From Avoscillospira_A sp052117125 (GTDB taxonomy: Bacteria; Bacillota; Clostridia; Oscillospirales; Oscillospiraceae): a stretch of 64,000 bases of DNA. A program made the translations under genes and the position numbers. A model generated the notes under the pieces. The model was not told the origin of the DNA, did no database searches, and saw only the letters and a list, made by a program, of their open reading frames with translations. The stretch covers positions 62,001-126,000 of the forward strand of contig NZ_JBQKJT010000009.1 in assembly GCF_052117125.1 (NCBI RefSeq), in the 5' to 3' direction. This document shows positions 16,001-23,753 of this stretch, in pieces (within the stretch, counting starts at the first letter, position 1; every line of letters begins with the position of its first letter).

Positions 16001-18007
16001 CTAAAATGATGCTTTGGCGCCCAGGGCGTATTCCCGTACCAGGTCCCGGTCGGCTTTTCTGCACAGGTACACGACGATGGCGGCCATAAGCAGCACGGCG
16101 ATGAGGCCGGGGAGGAATGCCACGCCCATGGAACCGGTGGTGATGAGCGTACCGATCTGATAGACCAGGAACGCCACAGTGTAGCCGGTGGCCAGCTGCA
16201 ATCCGATGCCGCCCCACAGCCATTTGGCGCTCTTCATTTCGGAGTTCATGGCGCCGATGGCGGCGAAGCAGGGGGGCGTGTACAGGTTGAACATCAAATA
16301 GGCCAGGGCAGCCACCTTGGTGATGGCAATGATACCGGCAATTTCCGCGCCGGAACCTTCCATCATGGCCAGTTCGTCGGTGTCAATGAGGTTCTGCAAC
16401 CCCACAAAGCAGACGGCCAGGGTGCCCACCACGTTTTCCTTGGCGATGAAGCCGGTGACGGCGGCGGCGGCCAGCTGCCAGGAGAGAACGCCCACAATGG
16501 GCACCAGCAGGTAAGCGAAAGGACCGGCGATGGAAGCCAGAATGGAACGGTCAGCGGATTCTGCCACCTGGAAACTCCAGTTGAAGGTCTGCATGATATG
16601 GACCGCCGTGTTGCACAGGAGAATGATGGTAGCGGCCTTTACGATGTAGGCCCAGCCCCGGGCGCACATGGCCTTGAAGGCAAAGAGCAGGGAAGGGGTC
16701 TTGTATTCGGGCAGTTCGATGATGAAGAAGGACTTGCGGTTCTTGTAGCCGGTGATTTTGTTGACCAGCAGCGCGCCCAGGAAGATCAGGACGATGCCGG
16801 AGCAGTACATGGTGAAGCTGACCCAACCGGCGTCATCGAAGAACGCACCGGCGAACAGGGCAATGACGGGAATTTTTGCGCCGCAGGGCATAAAGGGGGT
16901 CAACATGGCGGTGGCGCGGCGCTCGCGCTCATTGCGGATGGTGCGGCTGGCCATGACACCGGGGATGGCGCAGCCGGTGCCGATGACAAAGGGAATGACT
17001 GACTTGCCGGAGAGACCGACCTTTTTAAAGATGGGGTCCAGCACCACCGAGACGCGGGACATGTAGCCGCAGTCCTCCAGCAGGGCGATGAGGAAGTACA
17101 TGATCATAACCAGGGGGAGGAAACCCACCACGGCGCCCACACCGCCGATGATACCATCGGCCAGCAGGGCTGTCAGCAAGGGATTGGCGTCGGCCAGCAG
17201 TTCACTGACGTGGCCCTGGAAGGAGTTGATCCGGCCCACCAGGGTGTCGGCGATCCAGGGGCCAACCCAGGTCTGGGAAATCTGGAACACCAGGAACATG
17301 ACCAGCGCAAAAATGGGGATGCCCAGCCAGCGGTTGGTGAGGATATTGTCGAGTTTGTCCTGGGAGTTTTTCTGCCGGGTCAGGACCTTGCGGGTCTCCA
17401 CGTCCTTGACAATGCCGTTGACAAAGGCAAAGCGTTGGCGGTCCGCCTGCTCCACGGCGTGCTTGTCGGTCAAATCCACATTCCCCTGGGAATAGGGCGC
17501 TTTCTGCTTTTTTCCGGCCAGGGAGGCGGCCACGGTCACCAGGTCGAGAAGACCGTCGGCGGTGGTGGAAACGGTTTCCACCACAGGGCAGCCCAGCTGC
17601 TGAGACAGCTTTTCCACATCGATTTTCGTTCCCTTTTTGCTGTTGATGTCGCTTTTGTTGAGGGCCACCACCAAGGGGATGCCCAGCTCCAGCAGCTGGG
17701 TGGTGAAGAACAGACTGCGGCTCAGATTGGTGGCGTCCACAATGTTGATGATGGCGTCGGGATGCTCATTCTTGACATAGCTGCTGGTGATGCTCTCTTC
17801 CGAGGTGAAGGGAGACATGGAATACGCGCCGGGCAAGTCCACGGCAAGGAGTTCCTGACCGCTTCGGCGGTACTGGGATTTGATGGGGCTTTCCTTTTTG
17901 TCCACGGTGACGCCGGCCCAGTTGCCCACCTTTTCGTTGCGCCCAGTCAGGGCGTTGTACATGGTGGTCTTGCCGCTGTTGGGGTTGCCTGCCAATGCAA
18001 TTCTCAT
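16001..18007 (-). CDS. feoB: Ferrous iron transport protein B
   Basis: 668-residue membrane GTPase for Fe(II) uptake. The cytoplasmic G domain spans about residues 1-165 (G1 GNPNSGKTT, G3 DLPGAYSM, G4 NKSD). The membrane part has the gate motifs FVIGTGCAIPGVMASR near residue 325 and FMPCGAKIPV near residue 357. ATG 18007 (MRIALAGNPN) follows a GAGGAATT ribosome site and gives the standard N-terminus. It lies 116 bp after feoA, and the gap holds one copy of a GTTA-N8-TAAC palindrome. Confidence 0.97.
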   Translation of the reverse strand: MRIALAGNPNSGKTTMYNALTGRNEKVGNWAGVTVDKKESPIKSQYRRSGQELLAVDLPGAYSMSPFTSEESITSSYVKNEHPDAIINIVDATNLSRSLFFTTQLLELGIPLVVALNKSDINSKKGTKIDVEKLSQQLGCPVVETVSTTADGLLDLVTVAASLAGKKQKAPYSQGNVDLTDKHAVEQADRQRFAFVNGIVKDVETRKVLTRQKNSQDKLDNILTNRWLGIPIFALVMFLVFQISQTWVGPWIADTLVGRINSFQGHVSELLADANPLLTALLADGIIGGVGAVVGFLPLVMIMYFLIALLEDCGYMSRVSVVLDPIFKKVGLSGKSVIPFVIGTGCAIPGVMASRTIRNERERRATAMLTPFMPCGAKIPVIALFAGAFFDDAGWVSFTMYCSGIVLIFLGALLVNKITGYKNRKSFFIIELPEYKTPSLLFAFKAMCARGWAYIVKAATIILLCNTAVHIMQTFNWSFQVAESADRSILASIAGPFAYLLVPIVGVLSWQLAAAAVTGFIAKENVVGTLAVCFVGLQNLIDTDELAMMEGSGAEIAGIIAITKVAALAYLMFNLYTPPCFAAIGAMNSEMKSAKWLWGGIGLQLATGYTVAFLVYQIGTLITTGSMGVAFLPGLIAVLLMAAIVVYLCRKADRDLVREYALGAKASF

Positions 18008-18055
18008 AGACAATTCCTCTTTTCTGCTGGTATTTGATAGGGGGAACGGTTTATA

Positions 18056-18071
18056 GTTAACCGCCGCTAAC
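18056..18071. promoter_or_regulatory. GTTA-N8-TAAC palindrome between feoA and feoB
   Basis: GTTAACCGCCGCTAAC, one of three similar 16-bp sites around feoAB (others at 18362-18377 and 18432-18447). A candidate site for the local iron regulator. Confidence 0.4.
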
Positions 18072-18123
18072 TTTAGTGGTGTTTTTTTGGCGCCGCCCGC
18101 AGACGGCACCGAAGAAAAAACAG

Positions 18124-18339
18124 TTATTGGACTTCAATGGCCGACGCCAGATCCCGGTCAATGGTGTACCGGCCGTCCTTGATGGAGATGACACAGCCGC
18201 CTTTCAGATGCGAGATGACGGTGACGGGTTCGCCGCTATAGCAGCCCAGGGAGAAGAGAAAGGCATCCAGTTCAGGATCGTCGGTGACAATCTGCCGGAC
18301 AATATACTCCTGTCCCTCTGCGGCACGGGTCAAATTCAT
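18124..18339 (-). CDS. feoA: Ferrous iron transport protein A
   Basis: 71-residue SH3-like FeoA (MNLTRAAEGQEYIVRQIVTD ... EPVTVISHLKGGCVISIKDG). It is cytoplasmic and thought to help FeoB. ATG 18339 has AAAGGCGG 8 bp upstream; a GTG three codons earlier is too close to that site. It heads the feoA-feoB-small protein operon. Confidence 0.92.
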   Translation of the reverse strand: MNLTRAAEGQEYIVRQIVTDDPELDAFLFSLGCYSGEPVTVISHLKGGCVISIKDGRYTIDRDLASAIEVQ

Positions 18340-18361
18340 AGGAAACACCGCCTTTCGTTTG

Positions 18362-18447
18362 GTTAGTGTTCATTAACTGTGAGTTATGGTACCATAACCG
18401 GTGTGTGGTGTCAATAGGGCGGCGAAAAAAAGTTTGATTCAACTAAC
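18362..18447 (-). promoter_or_regulatory. feoAB promoter flanked by palindromic operator candidates
   Basis: TTGACA (18409-18414) and TACCAT (18386-18391) on the minus strand with a 17-bp spacer. GTTAGTGTTCATTAAC (18362-18377) lies just downstream of the -10, and GTTTGATTCAACTAAC (18432-18447) upstream of the -35. Their shared GTTw-N8-TAAC pattern suggests repression by an iron-responsive regulator; the family is unknown. Confidence 0.65.
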
Positions 18448-18524
18448 TCAAAAAATATTGTCACCTTTTGCCGTCTTTGTCCATCTATAGAACAGAGACA
18501 ACGAAGATTGGATGGAAGAACCGG

Positions 18525-19856
18525 ATGGCATTCAGCAGTTTGGAATTTGTATTTCTGTTTTTACCGGCCATGCTGGCCGCCTATTATATCACGCCAGCCA
18601 AAGTCCGGGGCGTGACGATGCTCCTGGGCAGCTTGTGTTTCTACTGGTGGGGGGTGCGGAGCAACCCATGGATGATGGGCCTGCTGCTGGGATTGTTGGC
18701 CTGGACGTATGGAGCCGCTGTGATCATGGCCTGGCATAGGGCCTGGGCCGGAACGCTCCTGGCCCTCTCCTGGATGGTTCTGTTTGGAACGCTGCTCTTC
18801 TTTAAATATATGGGCCTGTTTACGGAATCGCCTCTGCCGCTGCCCTTGGGCATCAGCTTCTATACCTTTACCATGGCGGCGTATCTGGCGGACGTGGCCA
18901 GAAGAAAAGGCCCCGCCGACTGGAACCCTCTGCGGGTTGCCAACGGCATTCTGCTGTTTCCCAAACTGCTGTCAGGTCCCATCACGCCTCTGACGGCGGT
19001 CCGGCGGCCTTGCTGCCGCATGAGCAACTTCAACCTGGGACTGCGGGAGTTTATCTGGGGTCTGGGCCTGAAATTGCTGCTGGCGGATCAGTTGGGCGGC
19101 CTGTGGCGGCAGTTGGGCAATATCGGCTATGAAAGTGTATCGGCTCCGCTGGCCTGGCTGGGTCTGGCGGCGTTTTCTCTACAGCTGTACTTCGATTTCT
19201 ACGGCTATTCCAAGATGGCTGTGGGCGTGGGCCATATGCTGGGCTATCATTTGCCGGAGAATTTCGACCACCCCTACGCGGCCCGGACCATGACCGATTT
19301 TTGGAGACGATGGCACATCACACTGGGCGCCTGGTTCCGGGAGTATATCTATATTCCACTGGGCGGCAGCCGGTGCGGCAATAGGCAGCTTACCCGGAAT
19401 CTGCTCATCGTCTGGCTTTGCACAGCTCTGTGGCACGGCTCCACAATCAACTATCTCCTTTGGGGCCTGTCGCTGTTCGGGCTGATTGTGCTGGAAAAAC
19501 GCTGGACCGGCGCATTTCTGCGGCGCCACGGCATTTTGTGCCGGTTCTATCTGATTCCGGCCTGTCTGCTGACCTGGATGCTGTTTGCCATTCCAAATCT
19601 GCACCAGCTGTGGACCTTTGCCGGACGGCTTTTGACGGAATATTCCTGGAGCGCCCCGGATTTCCAGCGGCATCTGCAACAGTACGGCGGGTATCTGCTG
19701 GTGGGCAGTTTGCTGGCGACGCCCTATCCCGAGCGCCTGTGGCGGCGGCTTCAGCGAACGGCCTTCGGAACGGTTGTGCTGGTGATCGCTTTCTGGGCGG
19801 CAGCCTATGTCATGGCGGCGGGCCAGAACGATCCATTCCTCTATTTCAGCTTTTAG
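18525..19856 (+). CDS. MBOAT family O-acyltransferase (AlgI/DltB/PatA type)
   Basis: 443-residue polytopic membrane acyltransferase. It has about ten hydrophobic helices, the opening FSSLEFVFLFLPAMLAAYYI typical of AlgI-like proteins, ISFYTFTMAAYLADV near residue 110, the FWRRWHITLGAWFREYIYIP signature near residue 260, and the catalytic histidine in TALWHGSTINYLLWG near residue 305. Such proteins pass acetyl groups across the membrane to a partner that modifies polysaccharide. The partner is probably the SGNH protein encoded 12 bp downstream. ATG 18525 is chosen because it starts the family's usual N-terminus; the ribosome site is weak. The substrate (peptidoglycan, teichoic acid or exopolysaccharide) is not shown by sequence. 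Confidence 0.92.
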   Translation: MAFSSLEFVFLFLPAMLAAYYITPAKVRGVTMLLGSLCFYWWGVRSNPWMMGLLLGLLAWTYGAAVIMAWHRAWAGTLLALSWMVLFGTLLFFKYMGLFTESPLPLPLGISFYTFTMAAYLADVARRKGPADWNPLRVANGILLFPKLLSGPITPLTAVRRPCCRMSNFNLGLREFIWGLGLKLLLADQLGGLWRQLGNIGYESVSAPLAWLGLAAFSLQLYFDFYGYSKMAVGVGHMLGYHLPENFDHPYAARTMTDFWRRWHITLGAWFREYIYIPLGGSRCGNRQLTRNLLIVWLCTALWHGSTINYLLWGLSLFGLIVLEKRWTGAFLRRHGILCRFYLIPACLLTWMLFAIPNLHQLWTFAGRLLTEYSWSAPDFQRHLQQYGGYLLVGSLLATPYPERLWRRLQRTAFGTVVLVIAFWAAAYVMAAGQNDPFLYFSF

Positions 19857-19868
19857 GAGGTGCCCATT

Positions 19869-20843
19869 TTGCGTACAAGACACCCTTTAACGCTGTTGGC
19901 TGTGCTGCTGGTCTCCTCGGCGATGATGGCCGCCATCGGCATGGCGATCCGCTGCACCGTTGGCAGAGAGGTGCGGCAGCTGCAATCCGGCCCGGCGGTG
20001 GCCGTGCCGCTGATGGTCCTGGCGGACCCGACGCTGCTGCGCGTACCAAAGGTGACGCCGCCGGTGAACGACACGGAAACATTAGCCAAACCCAAGGAGA
20101 CGCCGTCAGGCAGCCGCATTCCATCCATCGCCCCGACGCCGGAGGTGCACACTGATGCAGACCAGTTGGAAGTCCAGACAGAAGAACCGCCGGCGGTCAC
20201 CTTCGGCCCTGTGGAGGACAGTTATTTTGACGATGTACTGTTCATTGGGGATTCCCGCACCGTGGGTCTGAGTCAGTATGGCCGCCTGGGGCAGGCCGAT
20301 TACTTTGCCGACGTGGGGCTGACGGTGTTCAACCTGTGGGACAAGGCCCTGTCGGATACAAATTTGGAACAGCAGACATTGGAGACCTTACTTTCCAACC
20401 GGTCGTATGGTAAGATATATGTAATGTTGGGCATCAATGAGCTGGGCTATCCCATGGACAGTCTGTTGCGCCAATATCAATCCACCGTGTCCACCATCCA
20501 AAAGTTACAGCCCCAGGCAGACCTGCTGCTGTGCGCCAATCTGCATGTGACCCGGACGGCGTCGGCGGGGACTTCCTGGCTGACCATGGAGAATCTGTGC
20601 CGCCTGGAGGCGGAGATCAAAGCCATGACAGATGGGGAGCACAGCTTCTATCTGGATGCCAACCCGGTATTTTGCGACGCGGAGGGCTATTTAAAAGACG
20701 ACATGACCGGCGACGGGGTCCACCCTTACGCCGCCGGGTATACGCTCTGGGCCGACTGGCTCCGGGAGCACGGAATCATCAGAAATGAGGAAACAACTGT
20801 TGGAGGAGATCAAGTGGTTCACAGCCCAGGTGCAGGCCTGTGA
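19869..20843 (+). CDS. Membrane-anchored SGNH/GDSL hydrolase, probable O-acetyltransferase partner
   Basis: 324-residue protein with an N-terminal membrane anchor (LTLLAVLLVSSAMMAAIGMA, about residues 7-26), a Pro/Thr-rich linker to about residue 115, then an SGNH domain: FIGDSRTVGLSQ (block I Ser, near residue 128), MLGINELGYP (near residue 191), and GDGVHPYAAGY (Asp/His, near residue 284). Paired with the MBOAT protein it resembles PatA/PatB or AlgI/AlgJ systems that O-acetylate extracellular polysaccharide. TTG 19869 is preferred because AGGAGG ends 8 bp earlier; a GTG at 19860 overlaps that site. Its last 59 bp overlap the next gene, so it is tied to a sigma factor operon. Confidence 0.85.
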   Translation: MRTRHPLTLLAVLLVSSAMMAAIGMAIRCTVGREVRQLQSGPAVAVPLMVLADPTLLRVPKVTPPVNDTETLAKPKETPSGSRIPSIAPTPEVHTDADQLEVQTEEPPAVTFGPVEDSYFDDVLFIGDSRTVGLSQYGRLGQADYFADVGLTVFNLWDKALSDTNLEQQTLETLLSNRSYGKIYVMLGINELGYPMDSLLRQYQSTVSTIQKLQPQADLLLCANLHVTRTASAGTSWLTMENLCRLEAEIKAMTDGEHSFYLDANPVFCDAEGYLKDDMTGDGVHPYAAGYTLWADWLREHGIIRNEETTVGGDQVVHSPGAGL

Positions 20844-21267
20844 ACCGGCCATGTACCGACTGGCCATGAGCATTCTGAGCAACGGCGACGACGCTGCCGA
20901 CGCCGCCCAGGAAACCATCTGCATCGCCTATGAAAAGCTCCATACCCTGCGGCGGCGGGACCGGTTCAAACCGTGGATTCTGCGCATTCTGACCAATGAG
21001 TGTTACACCATCCTGCGACAGCGGCAGCGTTTTTTGGAGTCCGACGCCTTGCCGGAGCCGGAGGCCCCGGTCCTCAGTGAGGAGCATCAGGATTTGTGGC
21101 AGGCGGTCTGCGACCTCAGCGAGCAGCTGCGGTCCGTGGTGGTGCTGTATTATTATGAGGGATTTTCGGCCCGGGAAATCGGGTCCATCCTGCGCATATC
21201 GGAAGCCAATGTGAAAACGAGACTGTCCCGGGCGCGCAAGCGCCTGCGGGAACTGTTGGAGGGATGA
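20785..21267 (+). CDS. ECF sigma factor, SigV-like
   Basis: 160-residue sigma-70-like factor. Region 2 (MYRLAMSILSNGDDAADAAQ near residue 23, FKPWILRILTNECY near residue 61) and region 4 (RSVVVLYYYEGFSAREIGSI, then SEANVKTRLSRARKRLRELL) are both present. It overlaps the SGNH gene by 59 bp and has no strong ribosome site, so translation is probably coupled. Its stop overlaps the start of an RsiV-like anti-sigma gene. In Bacillus, SigV-RsiV responds to lysozyme and drives the O-acetyltransferase oatA, which fits the O-acetylation genes just upstream. Confidence 0.88.
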   Translation: MRKQLLEEIKWFTAQVQACEPAMYRLAMSILSNGDDAADAAQETICIAYEKLHTLRRRDRFKPWILRILTNECYTILRQRQRFLESDALPEPEAPVLSEEHQDLWQAVCDLSEQLRSVVVLYYYEGFSAREIGSILRISEANVKTRLSRARKRLRELLEG

Positions 21268-22139
21268 ATATGGGATTTGACGAGGAACTGAAACGGCGTG
21301 CCGAAGCCGAAGGCGACGGCGTGCCGGAGGGATTTTCCCGCCGGGTCCGGGAGACGCTGGACAATCTGCCGTCCAGGCCGTCCCACCGCGGTACTTGGCG
21401 GCATCTGCTGGGAGCGGGTCTGGCGGCGGCGGTGGCCGTGACGGTGGCCCTGCCCAACACCAGCGCCGCCATGGCCGAGACGCTGGGCGCGCTGCCGGTG
21501 GTGGGCGAACTGTTCCAGGCCGTGACCTTCCGCACCTATTCAGTGGAGGAGGGCAAGAATCATGTGTCCATCGACGTGCCGCAGATTCTCGATGAGACCG
21601 ACAGCGCGGGAGCGGAAGCCATTAACGATCAGGTGGAGACGTACACCGACCAGCTCATCGCCGAATTTGAAAGCCAGGCCCAGGCCGACGGCTATTTCAA
21701 TCTGGATGTGACCTGGGCGGTGGTGACCAATACGGAGCATTGGTTTACCCTGCGGATTTCCACCGACTGCGTCATGGCCTCCGGCAATCATCAGGAGCAG
21801 CACTACCACATTGACGTGGCCACGGGAGAGCAGAAGACGCTGTCGGACCTGTTCCCGTCGGATTACGACTATGTGACCGCCATCAGCGATGAATTAAAAG
21901 TGCAGATGGCCCAGCGCATGGCGGACAATCCCGGCGAATCCTACTGGCTGGAGGGCGTCAATGAACTGGGGACGTGGTATTTTGACGCCATCGACCCGGA
22001 ACAGGATTTTTACTTCAACGGGGACGGGAAGATTGTCATTCCCTTTGACAAGTACGAGGTGGGCCCCGGTACCACCGGCAGCCCGGAGTTTACCCTGGAG
22101 AACCCGGACCTGTACGAACACCTGCTGTACCGGCCATAA
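21264..22139 (+). CDS. RsiV-like anti-sigma factor
   Basis: 291-residue membrane protein with an N-terminal cytoplasmic tail (residues 1-45, sigma-binding), one membrane segment (LLGAGLAAAVAVTVALPN, near residue 49), and an extracellular part with a DUF3298/RsiV-type domain. Features include VSIDVPQILDETDSAGAEAI, WAVVTNTEHWFTLRISTDCV, HYHIDVATGEQKTLSDLFP and FYFNGDGKIVIPFDKYEVGP. RsiV in Bacillus binds lysozyme directly through this domain and is then cleaved to free SigV. The gene overlaps the sigma gene by 4 bp and ends at a hairpin. The ligand here is inferred. Confidence 0.85.
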   Translation: MNMGFDEELKRRAEAEGDGVPEGFSRRVRETLDNLPSRPSHRGTWRHLLGAGLAAAVAVTVALPNTSAAMAETLGALPVVGELFQAVTFRTYSVEEGKNHVSIDVPQILDETDSAGAEAINDQVETYTDQLIAEFESQAQADGYFNLDVTWAVVTNTEHWFTLRISTDCVMASGNHQEQHYHIDVATGEQKTLSDLFPSDYDYVTAISDELKVQMAQRMADNPGESYWLEGVNELGTWYFDAIDPEQDFYFNGDGKIVIPFDKYEVGPGTTGSPEFTLENPDLYEHLLYRP

Positions 22140-22166
22140 AGGCGACACCGCATTTTAAACCTGTGG

Positions 22167-22197
22167 CACTGTTTAAAAAAATTTTTTTAAAACAGTG
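22167..22197 (+). terminator. Hairpin terminator after the RsiV-like gene
   Basis: CACTGTTT at 22167 pairs with AAACAGTG ending at 22197, and the centre is seven A followed by seven T. It is palindromic enough to work on either strand. Confidence 0.65.
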
Positions 22198-22224
22198 AAC
22201 GGTTTTGCTGCCCTCCGTCGTATT
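22196..22224 (+). promoter_or_regulatory. Candidate ECF-type promoter
   Basis: TGAACG (22196-22201) and CGTATT (22219-22224), 17 bp apart, resemble ECF promoters (TGAAAC/CGT) and lie 38 bp before the secreted repeat gene. No sigma-A promoter is obvious there. This suggests control by one of the neighbouring ECF factors. Confidence 0.45.
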
Positions 22225-22262
22225 TAAGGTGAAACCACAAAAAAACAACGGAGGGATTTTTT

Positions 22263-22619
22263 ATGAAACGAATGATCACTATGTTTTTTGCAGTCCTGAT
22301 GGTGGCCGGATTGGCGACCACCGCTATGGCTCGGGGTGGCCACGCTCGAGGCGGCAATTATGTGGATGCCAACGGCGACGGAGTCTGCGATTACTACGGC
22401 ACCGGTGTAAGCCGGTACCATGTGGACGCCAACGGTGACGGTGTGTGCGACTATTATGGCACCGGTGTTGGTCACTACTATGTGGATGCCGATGGCGACG
22501 GTGTGTGCGACAACTACGGCACGGGTACCGGTCGGTACTATGTGGATGCCAACGGTGACGGTGTCTGTGACAATTACGGCACTGGTGCCGGCTGCCACCG
22601 GGGAGGCTGCTGGGCATAA
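22263..22619 (+). CDS. Secreted protein with four 20-residue DxNGDGxCD repeats
   Basis: 118-residue protein. Residues 1-23 form a signal peptide (MKRMITMFFAVLMVAGLATT, then AMA). From residue 32 there are four tandem 20-residue repeats of the form YVDANGDGVCDYYGTGVGR (32-51, 52-71, 72-91, 92-111), then HRGGCWA. The DxNGDGxCD core resembles a calcium-binding EF-hand or dockerin-type loop with an added cysteine. The repeats are nearly identical in DNA too, so they arose by recent tandem duplication and could vary in number. It sits 26 bp before an ECF sigma gene and behind a possible ECF promoter, so it may be a target of that system. Function unknown. Confidence 0.85.
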   Translation: MKRMITMFFAVLMVAGLATTAMARGGHARGGNYVDANGDGVCDYYGTGVSRYHVDANGDGVCDYYGTGVGHYYVDADGDGVCDNYGTGTGRYYVDANGDGVCDNYGTGAGCHRGGCWA

Positions 22620-22645
22620 GGTAAAACGGGGAAAGAGGCGGTTCC

Positions 22646-23134
22646 ATGGAACGGGAACAGGCCGTGCAGGCGGCGGTGGAGCGGTATGGCTCCACAGTTC
22701 GACGGCTCTGCATGGTGTATTTGAAAAATGAGGCGGACACAGAGGACATTTTCCAGACGGTCTTCCTCCAATACTTCCTCCATGGGACCGGTCTTTCCAA
22801 CGGGGAGCAGGAGCGGGCGTGGATTATCCGCGTCACCATCAATGCCTGCAAAGATCTGCTGAAAAGCGCCTTTCGGCGGCGGACCGTGCCACTGGAGACG
22901 GCTTTGAATGAGGCCGCCGTCTACGACCCCCAGCACCGAGAGGTGCTGGAGGCCGTTCTGTCGTTGCCGTCCAAGTACCGGGAGGTGGTGTACCTCCACT
23001 ACTACGAGGGCTACACGGCGGCGGAGATGGGGACGATTTTACACAAGAATGAAAACTCCGTCTATACGCTGCTGCGCCGTGCCAGGGAGCAGTTGAAACG
23101 GAAGCTGGAAGGGGAGGAGGACGGCCATGGATGA
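22646..23134 (+). CDS. ECF sigma factor
   Basis: 162-residue sigma factor with region 2 (RRLCMVYLKNEADTEDIFQT near residue 19, RAWIIRVTINACKDLL near residue 57) and region 4 (KYREVVYLHYYEGYTAAEMG near residue 108, SVYTLLRRAREQLKRKL). It is not close to the other sigma factor 1.4 kb upstream beyond family level. Its end overlaps the next gene by 8 bp; that gene encodes a membrane protein with an RsgI-like domain, so the two form a sigma/anti-sigma pair. Confidence 0.9.
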   Translation: MEREQAVQAAVERYGSTVRRLCMVYLKNEADTEDIFQTVFLQYFLHGTGLSNGEQERAWIIRVTINACKDLLKSAFRRRTVPLETALNEAAVYDPQHREVLEAVLSLPSKYREVVYLHYYEGYTAAEMGTILHKNENSVYTLLRRAREQLKRKLEGEEDGHG

Positions 23135-23702
23135 GCGTATGATATTTGAAGCGTTCGACGCAGTTCAGGCCGACGAGGCGCTGAAAGCCCGGACTGTGGC
23201 TGCTGTCACGCAAGAGCTGTCGGCCCGCCGCAGGACCGCCCATCCGGTGCGCCGCTGGGCGGCGGCAGCGACCTGTGCCCTGGTGATTCTGGGAGGCCTG
23301 GGAGGCTACCAGGTTTACGCCACTCCCACGGCCACGGTGCGCATTGATCTGCCGGAGACGGTGGAGTTGGAGGTCAACCGGTTCGGCCGGGTGGTTTCCG
23401 CCACGGGTACGGAAGCAGACATTTACCATCAGACCTATGATGAGGCGCTGACCGCCATCTTTGCGGAGTGTCCCATGGAAAACGTGGCAGTTGCCGTGGA
23501 CGGCGATCCGGGACAGTGCGCCGCCATTTCCGATGCGGTGGAGCGCTGTTCCGGCGGTAAGGCCTACTGCCACGGATGGGGCAATGCGGCGGACGACGGC
23601 AGCAGCGCCGATGGGACCTACGACGATAGCGGGACCACAGGGGGCCACAACAACGGCCACAATGGAGGCGGCCAGCAGCACCGCCACGGGCAGGACTGGT
23701 GA
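23127..23702 (+). CDS. Putative anti-sigma factor with RsgI-like extracellular segment
   Basis: 191-residue single-pass membrane protein. A cytoplasmic tail (residues 1-46) precedes one membrane segment (AAAATCALVILGGLGGYQVY, about 46-65). After it, TATVRIDLPETVELEVNRFG resembles the start of the RsgI periplasmic domain (IDxNPSIELxVNRFxRV). The tail is rich in Gly, His and Asn (GGHNNGHNGGGQQHRHGQDW), a possible metal-binding end. It overlaps the ECF sigma gene by 8 bp. The role as anti-sigma is inferred from order and topology; the signal is unknown. Confidence 0.75.
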   Translation: MDERMIFEAFDAVQADEALKARTVAAVTQELSARRRTAHPVRRWAAAATCALVILGGLGGYQVYATPTATVRIDLPETVELEVNRFGRVVSATGTEADIYHQTYDEALTAIFAECPMENVAVAVDGDPGQCAAISDAVERCSGGKAYCHGWGNAADDGSSADGTYDDSGTTGGHNNGHNGGGQQHRHGQDW

Positions 23703-23706
23703 TGCC

Positions 23707-23735
23707 TTGCATCTTCGGCGGAGCTGTGGTATACT
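23707..23735 (+). promoter_or_regulatory. Promoter of the guanine deaminase gene
   Basis: TTGCAT (23707-23712) and TATACT (23730-23735) with a 17-bp spacer and TG ahead of the -10; the riboswitch begins about 12 bp past the expected start. Confidence 0.8.
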
Positions 23736-23753
23736 ATAAAAAACAAATCGTGC

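Noticed and set aside
22350..22610. Regular 60-bp DNA repeats that could look like a CRISPR-type array
   Set aside because: The repeats are in frame, have no unique spacers and code for 20-residue protein repeats.
20785..23702. The two sigma/anti-sigma pairs as a simple tandem duplication
   Set aside because: The sigma factors are similar only at family level and the anti-sigma proteins have different extracellular domains.
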